Assembly (NCBI GenBank): GCA_030589965.1
Contig: JAUUZM010000222.1
Location: forward strand, 1 to 5,851
DNA from: Bacteroides sp.
GTDB lineage: Bacteria; Bacteroidota; Bacteroidia; Bacteroidales; SM23-62
Reading direction: 5' to 3'
DNA: 5,851 nucleotides
Shown: one piece after another, positions 1 through 5,851 of the stretch
Layout of the letters: each line of letters begins with the position of its first letter
How positions within the stretch are numbered: position 1 is the first letter of the stretch
The notes under the pieces: model-generated
Database searches by the model: none
What the model saw: only the letters and a program-made list of their open reading frames with translations
What the model was told of the DNA's origin: nothing
Program-made: the position numbers and the translations under genes

Positions 1-941
1 GCAGTCCTTTTTACATCGCTCTGATATTTATAACCAAACCATAGATGCTTATCACTGTTAAATTCAATCGGACCCGAGAACTCTTCTGGTAGAGAACTGT
101 TATTCCTGGAGTATGGGATAAAACGATCTCGGGTTCGTAATCCTAGTGAGTATTTCGAACATGCCCAAATCTCACCCTCAGAGTCCACAGCAATTCCCAG
201 TAAATCATTCCCTTTTCCAGCATGAACAATGTCGGTAATTCCATCCTTATAGATTATCATACTGTCAGCGCTGGCAACCAATACCCTCCCCCATTTATCA
301 GCAGTTATGGTTTCAATATTCTTAAGCTCAGTATGTGTAGTCCATACACCATTTTTATATATTACAATACCAGGAGTACCTCCCAGTCCAGCCCAGACAG
401 ATCCGTCAGAAGCAATTTCAATGGTCTTAACAGCTGTGCTATTCCATTCCTGGTGGGTGGTAAAATTGCCATCCGAATATTCGGCAATTGCCCCTGAACT
501 GAATCCAATCCATTTTACATTATTTAAATCCACAGCAACAGCAGTTACATTAGCTTCTGGTAAACCTGAATTATCTGGCGTCATGGTTCTTCCTTCCAGG
601 CTGAGGATATGGACAATTCCCAGCCCTTTTTTTGTTGCGATCCATATGGAATCTTCCAGGTCAATGGCCAAATCAAGTGGGGTTAATTCAGGAAGAAGAG
701 AATTATCAACTTTTACCCACCCGGTATCACCGTCAAACCTACCTACCTGGGAAAATGTTGCAATATTAGGATAGTAAAGATCATACCATATATTTCCAAG
801 CCGGTCAATCTCAATATCAATGATATTATTATATTGTTCTGCCAGTCCGAAATCATCCCCCTCATAGAGGGTAACACAAACCTGTGATTGGACAAAAATG
901 GGCAGGAGAACTATCAGTGTGAAAAAGAATAGCTTTTTCAT
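1..941 (-). CDS. Secreted two-component-regulator-type beta-propeller protein (N-terminal part, truncated by window edge)
   Basis: The minus-strand frame is open from an ATG at 941 down to base 1 (313 codons plus 2 bases) without a stop, so the C-terminus lies outside the window. An in-frame TAA at 962-960 and no other ATG after it fix the start. Residues 1-20 (MKKLFFFTLIVLLPIFVQSQ) are a classical Sec signal peptide with no lipobox. The rest is a repeat protein: a short strand ending in an (I/V)-D-x-x-(G/N)-x-(I/V)-W-(I/A)-(G/A) pattern recurs with Trp at residues 52, 100, 144, 183, 259 and 301, and Leu at 221. The spacing is 38-48 residues, as in Reg_prop (PF07494) propeller blades. Proteins with such repeats include hybrid two-component sensors, the type IX secretion protein PorZ and stand-alone secreted propellers. 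The missing C-terminus would decide between them. It is transcribed divergently from the LiaF-like gene. The repeat class is confident; the specific role is not. Confidence 0.88.
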   Translation of the reverse strand, partial: MKKLFFFTLIVLLPIFVQSQVCVTLYEGDDFGLAEQYNNIIDIEIDRLGNIWYDLYYPNIATFSQVGRFDGDTGWVKVDNSLLPELTPLDLAIDLEDSIWIATKKGLGIVHILSLEGRTMTPDNSGLPEANVTAVAVDLNNVKWIGFSSGAIAEYSDGNFTTHQEWNSTAVKTIEIASDGSVWAGLGGTPGIVIYKNGVWTTHTELKNIETITADKWGRVLVASADSMIIYKDGITDIVHAGKGNDLLGIAVDSEGEIWACSKYSLGLRTRDRFIPYSRNNSSLPEEFSGPIEFNSDKHLWFGYKYQSDVKRT

Positions 942-1002
942 GGTTGCAGGAATTAATGTTTAATTCGTTTAATGTATTACTCTACAAAGTGGTTGGTTAC
1001 TA

Positions 1003-1010
1003 CAAGAATA
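1003..1010 (-). promoter_or_regulatory. Weak candidate -7 promoter element for the propeller gene
   Basis: Read on the minus strand, 1010-1003 is TATTCTTG, matching the Bacteroidetes -7 consensus TAnnTTTG at all fixed positions but one. It lies about 60 bases upstream of the propeller-gene ATG. No clear TTTG/TTG -33 element is present at the expected distance, and the region is AT-rich, so a chance match is likely. Confidence 0.2.
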
Positions 1011-1086
1011 ATTAAATATTTTCGAATTTCACCGATAAAATCAGTTCGTTTACCGATTCTTTGATGTCAATTTGCATATTGAGATA

Positions 1087-1094
1087 TATTTTTG
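1087..1094 (+). promoter_or_regulatory. Candidate Bacteroidetes-type promoter (-7 element) for the LiaF-like gene
   Basis: TATTTTTG is a perfect match to the Bacteroidetes sigma-factor -7 consensus TAnnTTTG and ends 31 bases before the ATG at 1126, giving a short leader. Possible -33 TTTG elements occur at 1060-1063 (23-base gap, slightly long) and 1071-1074 (12-base gap, too short). The leader contains no Shine-Dalgarno sequence and is A-rich before the ATG, which is usual in this phylum. This promoter could also drive the downstream cotransporter gene. Confidence 0.45.
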
Positions 1095-1125
1095 AATCAG
1101 ATTTAAACAGTAATAATTAAAAATT

Positions 1126-1659
1126 ATGAAAATGGGCGCTGGAGTATTTTGGGGAGCACTACTGATATTTATCGGGCTTGCTCTAATTATCAGATTTGTA
1201 TTTAATGTTGAATTCCCTGTATTCAAAGTCCTGTTTGCCCTGTTTTTTATCTATATCGGACTTAGGATACTATTCGGCAGTTTCGGGTTGTTTCATTTTG
1301 AATCCGGACCAGATGATGTAATATTCAACGAAAGAGAGTTTTATCATCCCGAAAACAATAAAGAATACAATATTGTATTTGGTAAGGGGAATTTTGATTT
1401 TACCGATATCGACCTCAGTAATGGAAATGTAAATGTCAAGATCGGAACTGTTTTTGGGGCATCTGAAATCAGGATAGACAGGGATATGCCAGTAAAGATT
1501 GTAGCAGACGCAGTGTTCTCAGGAGCAGAACTCCCAGATGGGAATACTGCCGTTTTCGGATCCTCTTCTTATCAAAGCGAATCATATAACCCGGATAGCA
1601 ATCACCTGAAGATCAAACTTGATGTAGTTTTTGCCGGGATCCAGGTTAAAAGGTATTAA
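1126..1659 (+). CDS. LiaF-like membrane protein (cell-envelope stress response family)
   Basis: This 177-residue protein has two closely spaced hydrophobic helices (about residues 6-24 and 30-51) followed by a soluble beta-rich domain (about 80-177). That layout matches small Bacteroidota proteins annotated as 'LiaF transmembrane domain' or LiaF C-terminal-like (DUF2154/PF09922 group). In the soluble part a Val-Phe-(Gly/Ser/Ala) turn motif recurs at residues 84, 109, 130, 143 and 168, each within a short beta strand pair, suggesting a stacked beta solenoid. In Firmicutes, LiaF restrains the LiaRS two-component system that senses envelope damage, but no LiaR/LiaS kinase-regulator pair is present here, so that role cannot be transferred. 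An in-frame TAA at 1114-1116 limits the start to Met1 (1126) or Met3 (1132); Met1 is chosen by distance from the promoter. The cotransporter gene follows after 43 bases on the same strand. The family is likely; the function is unknown. Confidence 0.72.
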   Translation: MKMGAGVFWGALLIFIGLALIIRFVFNVEFPVFKVLFALFFIYIGLRILFGSFGLFHFESGPDDVIFNEREFYHPENNKEYNIVFGKGNFDFTDIDLSNGNVNVKIGTVFGASEIRIDRDMPVKIVADAVFSGAELPDGNTAVFGSSSYQSESYNPDSNHLKIKLDVVFAGIQVKRY

Positions 1660-1702
1660 ACAATTGCCATTGTTTTAAATTTATTCCATATTCACAGGCA
1701 AT

Positions 1703-3934
1703 ATGGCCCGCACCCTAGTAAACCAAAAAGCTAATTTTGGCACCCTCCCGGTCTTTATGACCACGATTTCCACCATTCTTGGTGCCATCCTGTTTCTGCG
1801 CCTTGGATATGCAGTCGGGCACGTCGGGTTTATTGGGGCCATTGGTATTATTGCCCTTGGGCATCTGGTAACCATTCCTACCGCACTGGGAGTAGCAGAG
1901 ATTGCCACCAACCAAAAAGTGCTGGGAGGGGGAGCATATTATATCATTTCAAGATCGTTTGGACTAAACATTGGTGCAGCTATAGGGATCACTCTCTACC
2001 TTTCACAGGCTATCTCGGTTGCCTTCTACATTATAGCCTTTGGTTTCGCGTTCGAACCGGTCCTCAACTGGCTTTCAGATTCATATAATATTCTCATCCC
2101 CGACAAGCGGTTTATAACCATTCCGACAACCATTATCCTGGCAGTCCTGATATTAACAAAGGGTGCCAATCTTGGCATGAAGGCACTCTATTTTGTAGTA
2201 GCACTGCTATTCACATCAATTCTGCTTTTTCTGTTTGGAAAATCGACCGGCAGTACTGAGACCACATTCGTTCTTAATAACCGCATCTCAGGAGCCGATC
2301 CTTTCTTTTATGTGTTTGCAATAATATTTCCTGCTTTTACCGGACTGGCAGCTGGACTCGGACTATCAGGGGATCTGAAAGATCCCTCAAAATCAATTCC
2401 AAAGGGTACACTTTGGGCTACTCTTGCAGGTATGCTGGTCTATATTGTCGTAGCCTATAAATTAAGCATTTCAGCCACCCCTGAAGAGCTGGCAACTGAC
2501 CAGATGATCATGCAGAAGATTGCTGTATGGGGACCCATCATTCCCATTGGACTGGCAGCTGCTTCACTGTCATCTGCTCTTGGATCAATTATGGTGGCAC
2601 CCAGAACTCTTCAGGCCATGGGTCTCGATAATATATTTCCTACAATATTTGTCAATACCTGGTTCGCTAAAGGGAAACCGGTGTCAAACGAACCCTTTAA
2701 CAGTTCCCTGGTTACCATCCTCATCGCTTTTGCTTTCGTGCTGGTCGGTGAACTGAACTTCGTTGCCAAGGCAATCTCAATGTTTTTTATGGTAACATAT
2801 GGGGCCATTTGTACCATCTCTCTTCTGGAACATTTTGCAGCTGATCCATCCTACCGGCCCACTTTCAGGTCCAAATGGTATATCTCCGCGATTGGTGCGA
2901 TATTCTCTATCTGGCTTATGTTTAAGATGAACGGGCTGTATGCAACCGTTTCACTGGTCATTATGGGGATGATCTATTATTCAGTAACCACCTACAATAC
3001 CAATGAAAAAAAGGGACTTGGGAAATTGTTCAGGGGAGTAGTTTTCCAACTCAGCAGACAACTCCAGATATTTGCCCAGAGGGCGGATAAGGAAGATCCG
3101 GACAAATACTGGAGACCATTTGTAATATGCATATCGAAAGACACATTCGTAAGAAGATCTGCGTTTGATGTGTTAAGATGGCTTTCCCTGAAATATGGTT
3201 TTGGTACCTATATTCACTATATCGAAGGATACCTCTCAAAGGAAACTAATCAGAATTCAAAAGAGATTCTCAAGAAGCTTATTAACCTCGCAGCGGGAAG
3301 CAAGAACAGGGTATACCTGGATACTATCATCAGTCCGTCCTACACCTCAGCCATTGCCCAGGTGATACAGCTAAGTGGAATATCGGGCAAGGGGAATAAC
3401 ATGATCCTATTTGAATTCTCCAGAACGGATCCGGATTCACTGACAGAGGTTCTTAAAAATCATCGCCTGCTGGAAACAACAAATTTTGATATATGTGTCC
3501 TGAATACAAGCTATAAAAGTTTTGGCTATAAGAAGGACATACATATATGGATTTCAATTATGGATTATGAAAATGCCAATCTGATGATCCTTCTGGGTTA
3601 TATTATACTCGGACATCCGGAATGGAGAAAAGGACAGATAAAGATTTTTGCAACTCATAATCCTGATGACCTTGAGCGTAAACGAATGGACCTCCTGGAT
3701 CTGATTAAATCCGGAAGGCTCCCAATTTCCCCAAGTAATGTAGAACTGATACCTGCTGATCCTGATGTTAATTCCAAGCAAATCATATCCGAGAAATCAC
3801 AGGATGCCGACCTTACAATAGTTGGATTTCGCAGTGAGTTAATAAAAGCAGAGGGGATTAAGCTATTTACCGCATATGAAGATATTGGGAATATTCTCTT
3901 CGTCAGCTCCATGAAAGAGAAGGAAATCAAGTAG
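1703..3934 (+). CDS. Cation-chloride cotransporter (SLC12/CCC family, APC superfamily) with cytoplasmic C-terminal domain
   Basis: This 743-residue protein has 12 predicted membrane helices (about residues 15-430) and a soluble C-terminal half (about 437-743). Family signatures are clear: G27-A-I-L-F-L-R-L in TM1, a KVLGGGAYYIISRSFG stretch at 72-87, FAIIFPAFTG at 205-214 followed by SGDLKDP (222-228), and ASLSSALGS at 287-295 followed by AP and DNIFP (309-313). By recalled alignment with animal NKCC1, Tyr109, Pro210 and Thr213 match the K+ site and Ser290/Ser291 match the Na+ site, so Na+/K+/Cl- symport is plausible. KCC-type proteins lack that serine pair. The C-terminal part starts with a YWRP motif (469-472), like the WRP of eukaryotic CCCs, and ends with an alpha/beta segment (DADLTIVGF, 701-709) resembling the USP-like C-terminal domain of the Methanosarcina CCC. 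External loops are short compared with animal members. The ATG at 1703 is the only start after an in-frame TAA at 1676-1678. A general amino-acid permease is the less likely alternative. Confidence 0.9.
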   Translation: MARTLVNQKANFGTLPVFMTTISTILGAILFLRLGYAVGHVGFIGAIGIIALGHLVTIPTALGVAEIATNQKVLGGGAYYIISRSFGLNIGAAIGITLYLSQAISVAFYIIAFGFAFEPVLNWLSDSYNILIPDKRFITIPTTIILAVLILTKGANLGMKALYFVVALLFTSILLFLFGKSTGSTETTFVLNNRISGADPFFYVFAIIFPAFTGLAAGLGLSGDLKDPSKSIPKGTLWATLAGMLVYIVVAYKLSISATPEELATDQMIMQKIAVWGPIIPIGLAAASLSSALGSIMVAPRTLQAMGLDNIFPTIFVNTWFAKGKPVSNEPFNSSLVTILIAFAFVLVGELNFVAKAISMFFMVTYGAICTISLLEHFAADPSYRPTFRSKWYISAIGAIFSIWLMFKMNGLYATVSLVIMGMIYYSVTTYNTNEKKGLGKLFRGVVFQLSRQLQIFAQRADKEDPDKYWRPFVICISKDTFVRRSAFDVLRWLSLKYGFGTYIHYIEGYLSKETNQNSKEILKKLINLAAGSKNRVYLDTIISPSYTSAIAQVIQLSGISGKGNNMILFEFSRTDPDSLTEVLKNHRLLETTNFDICVLNTSYKSFGYKKDIHIWISIMDYENANLMILLGYIILGHPEWRKGQIKIFATHNPDDLERKRMDLLDLIKSGRLPISPSNVELIPADPDVNSKQIISEKSQDADLTIVGFRSELIKAEGIKLFTAYEDIGNILFVSSMKEKEIK

Positions 3935-3995
3935 GGACATAAGTCATATATCCTATTATTTTATACTTTTACCTAAGCAACCAGGAATCCAACCC

Positions 3996-4478
3996 ATGAG
4001 CAAAAAGATCGCCTTATTCCCCGGTTCCTTTGATCCTTTCACCATTGGCCATGAATCTGTTATTATGCGTTCAATGCCTATGTTTGATGAGATCATTATA
4101 GCCATCGGTACAAATACAAAAAAACAGTCTTACTTCTCAATCGATCAGAGACTGGATATGATACAAGAGGTTTTCAGGGACCAGTTAAATATTAAAGTAT
4201 TAAGCTATTCCGGCCTGACCGTAAACTTTTGCAAGGAAAGTGGTGCACAATATCTTTTAAGGGGACTCCGGACTGCAGCTGATTTTGAATATGAAAGGGC
4301 CATTGCACAAATTAATAAAGCCATGTATCCTGAACTTGAGTCAGTCTTTCTTCTGACTCTTCCTGAACATACACCCATTAATTCCACCATCATTCGCGAT
4401 GTCATTAAGTATGGAGGAGACGCTAGTCAATTTATTCCTAAAGCCATTGATCTCTCAAAATATTCTGTAAATGATTAA
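3996..4478 (+). CDS. coaD: Phosphopantetheine adenylyltransferase
   Basis: This enzyme transfers AMP from ATP to 4'-phosphopantetheine to give dephospho-CoA, the penultimate step of coenzyme A synthesis in the cytosol. The 160 residues are of normal family length. The nucleotidyltransferase start FPGSFDPFTIGH (8-19) holds the T/HxGH motif, with His19 as the expected catalytic histidine. Lys42/Lys43 sit where the family substrate-binding lysine occurs, RGLR (89-92) followed by DFEYE (96-100) is the typical CoaD loop, and INSTIIRD (128-135) is the second nucleotide-binding signature (ISSTxxR type, with Asn replacing the first Ser). An AGGA at 3983-3986 lies 9 bases before the ATG, an unusual Shine-Dalgarno-like site for this phylum. 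It follows the cotransporter gene by 61 bases, where only a weak TAnnTTTA-like -7 match is seen, and its last 8 bases overlap the start of the next gene. Confidence 0.98.
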   Translation: MSKKIALFPGSFDPFTIGHESVIMRSMPMFDEIIIAIGTNTKKQSYFSIDQRLDMIQEVFRDQLNIKVLSYSGLTVNFCKESGAQYLLRGLRTAADFEYERAIAQINKAMYPELESVFLLTLPEHTPINSTIIRDVIKYGGDASQFIPKAIDLSKYSVND

Positions 4479-5851
4479 ATCATTCCTGGTATCCGTATTA
4501 TGTTTTCTTCTTGTTTTTCCGACTCTTCTTCAGGGGGAAGATACCCATATCGTACTCAAAGGCAGATCTGCGGATTATTCCGGTGATACCCTGGTCTTCA
4601 TGGCTTACTCAAATATGATTTCATTCAGTGAAGAGAAATTGGGTGAATGCGCGGTTGATGACAGCGGTTATTTTAAATGCATAATTCCAATTCAATCTAC
4701 AAGACATATTTATACTTACCTGGGGATTTTTAACTGCTATCTCTATACCGAACCTGGAAATGCATATACTCTTCAGCTACCAGGGAAACGTGATAAAAGC
4801 TTGCAGGATCTGGTAAATCCATATTTCGAAGAAACATCCATACACCTGAGTGTCAAGGCAGAGAACATTTCTAATGCGAAACCTGTTGCACAGGAGGAGG
4901 AACTGAATTTCATTATTCGTGCTTTTAATGATACCTTTTATCCTTATTATTATAAGTTCGTCATTAATGCTTATGGCAGCCAGGTGGATCGTAAAGAATT
5001 TGATAAAGCAGAAAAGGAAATTCGTGCACCCTTTGATTCCCTTTCGAACCAATACCTGAATGCATATATTGACTATCGGATCGGATTGTTTAAGCATTAT
5101 GGAAGCCAGGTCAGCGCGCAGAAGATTATACAGGAATTCTTCCTCAACCAGCCTGTCCTCCATCAGAACCCTGCCTATATGGAATTATTCAACGAAGTCT
5201 TCAAGAATTACTTCCTGACTTTCGCCGAGGAATACCCATCCCAGAAGCTGCCCCAGGTACTTAACCGTGATAAAGATTATGCTAAGGTGAATAAGATCCT
5301 TACCAGGGAGGCTGCCCTGAGGTCTGATTCACTGCGTGAGCTGGTATTGATAAAAGGTCTGTATGACGGGTACTATGATGGAAAAAACATTCCTTCGTCA
5401 ATGATACAGTTGCTCGACTCAACAAGGGCCAGAACATCTATTGAAATGAACAGGCAAATGGTAAAGAATATAATGCTTGAAATCACCAAAGTATTGCCAG
5501 GATATAAACCCCCTGATTTTGCCCTTTTCGATTCAGACAGTACCCTGGTACATTTATCAGATTTTCAAGGGGAATATATTTATCTGAATTTCTGTAATTC
5601 ATTTGGTTACTATTGTGTCCGCGAATACGAGTACCTGAGGGTTCTGAATGAAAGGCTTAAGGAAAAGCTCAGTATAATTACCATCCTGGTGGATGATAGT
5701 TCGGACAACATGAAACAATTAGTGGAGAACAATAACTATCCCTGGACATTCCTGCATTTTTCAAACCAGCCTGATATCCTGGAAGGTTATGATATACAGA
5801 CATATCCCTCCTATTTCCTGATTGCTCCGGATGGAACAATGCTTCTTTCAC
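4471..5851 (+). CDS. Secreted thioredoxin-fold (TlpA/AhpC-TSA-like) protein with DUF4369-like N-terminus; partial at right edge
   Basis: The frame is open from the ATG at 4471 through the window end (460 codons plus 1 base), so the C-terminus is missing. Residues 1-22 form a Sec signal peptide with no proper lipobox. Residues about 25-105 are beta-rich and resemble the DUF4369 domain that often precedes thioredoxin domains in Bacteroidota. About 140-340 is a mostly helical linker. From about residue 345 (YKPPDFALFDSD...LSDFQGEYIYLNF) a TlpA/AhpC-TSA-like thioredoxin fold begins, with the cis-proline segment TYPSYFLI (444-451, Pro446) and the usual APDG turn. Where family members have W-C-x-x-C, this protein reads F378-G-Y-Y-C382: the first cysteine is Gly379 and only the resolving-position Cys382 remains, with an extra Cys at 375. 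Classical disulfide exchange is therefore doubtful. A TAA codon at 4468-4470 sits directly before the ATG in this frame, proving the 8-base overlap with coaD. Translation is probably coupled to it. Confidence 0.88.
   Translation, partial: MIKSFLVSVLCFLLVFPTLLQGEDTHIVLKGRSADYSGDTLVFMAYSNMISFSEEKLGECAVDDSGYFKCIIPIQSTRHIYTYLGIFNCYLYTEPGNAYTLQLPGKRDKSLQDLVNPYFEETSIHLSVKAENISNAKPVAQEEELNFIIRAFNDTFYPYYYKFVINAYGSQVDRKEFDKAEKEIRAPFDSLSNQYLNAYIDYRIGLFKHYGSQVSAQKIIQEFFLNQPVLHQNPAYMELFNEVFKNYFLTFAEEYPSQKLPQVLNRDKDYAKVNKILTREAALRSDSLRELVLIKGLYDGYYDGKNIPSSMIQLLDSTRARTSIEMNRQMVKNIMLEITKVLPGYKPPDFALFDSDSTLVHLSDFQGEYIYLNFCNSFGYYCVREYEYLRVLNERLKEKLSIITILVDDSSDNMKQLVENNNYPWTFLHFSNQPDILEGYDIQTYPSYFLIAPDGTMLLS

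Noticed and set aside
222..774. Two plus-strand open frames (222-497 and 307-774)
   Set aside because: They lie antisense to the propeller gene, whose minus-strand frame has a signal peptide and regular repeats. Their translations have no recognisable domain.
1658..1675. Inverted repeat AAACAAT/ATTGTTT with a 4-base loop right after the LiaF-like gene
   Set aside because: The stem is 7 pairs with one G-C pair and is not followed by a clean T-run, so it is too weak to call a terminator.
1664..1683. TAAATTTA as a possible promoter -7 element before the cotransporter gene
   Set aside because: It misses the final G of TAnnTTTG, has no -33 element at a fitting distance, and sits in AT-rich DNA where such matches are common.
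3051..3930. Several minus-strand open frames across the 3' half of the cotransporter gene
   Set aside because: They are antisense to the soluble C-terminal coding region, which is conserved-looking in the CCC family, and none has a recognisable domain.
4777..5163. 128-codon minus-strand open frame
   Set aside because: It is antisense to the thioredoxin-like gene, which is continuously open and has a signal peptide and recognisable domains; the minus-strand translation shows no family features.

Overview
The window looks like a chromosomal segment of a Bacteroidota (Bacteroidetes) species, most likely from the Bacteroidales/Marinilabiliales side. This is inferred from moderate GC, A-rich translation starts mostly lacking Shine-Dalgarno sequences, a perfect match to the Bacteroidetes -7 promoter element (TAnnTTTG), a secreted 'two-component regulator propeller' protein, and a secreted thioredoxin-fold protein with a DUF4369-like front domain. 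No mobile element, CRISPR array, rRNA or tRNA was seen.

Layout. Positions 1-941 (minus strand) hold the N-terminal 313 codons of a secreted beta-propeller protein that runs off the left edge. A 184-base divergent intergenic region (942-1125) follows, with a good plus-strand promoter candidate. Everything after it is on the plus strand: a small LiaF-like membrane protein (1126-1659), a 743-residue cation-chloride cotransporter (1703-3934), coaD (3996-4478), and a secreted thioredoxin-like protein (4471 to beyond the right edge) whose start overlaps the end of coaD by 8 bases. Gaps between these genes are 43 and 61 bases, with no convincing terminator, so all four could share a transcript.

Functional reading. 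The cotransporter keeps residues that line up with the Na+ and K+ sites of animal NKCC proteins and carries a long cytoplasmic C-terminal domain of the kind known from the archaeal MaCCC. It probably moves Na+/K+/Cl- and may contribute to osmotic or ionic balance. The LiaF-like protein next to it may sense or respond to envelope state. coaD is a housekeeping coenzyme A gene. The last gene is an envelope thioredoxin-fold protein in which the first active-site cysteine appears to be replaced by glycine. These genes do not form an obvious single pathway.

I did not find a clearly new multi-gene system. The most interesting points are the NKCC-like ion-site residues in a bacterial protein, the degenerate thioredoxin active site, and the tight coaD/thioredoxin-like overlap. 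Both edge genes are incomplete, so their full architecture is unknown.
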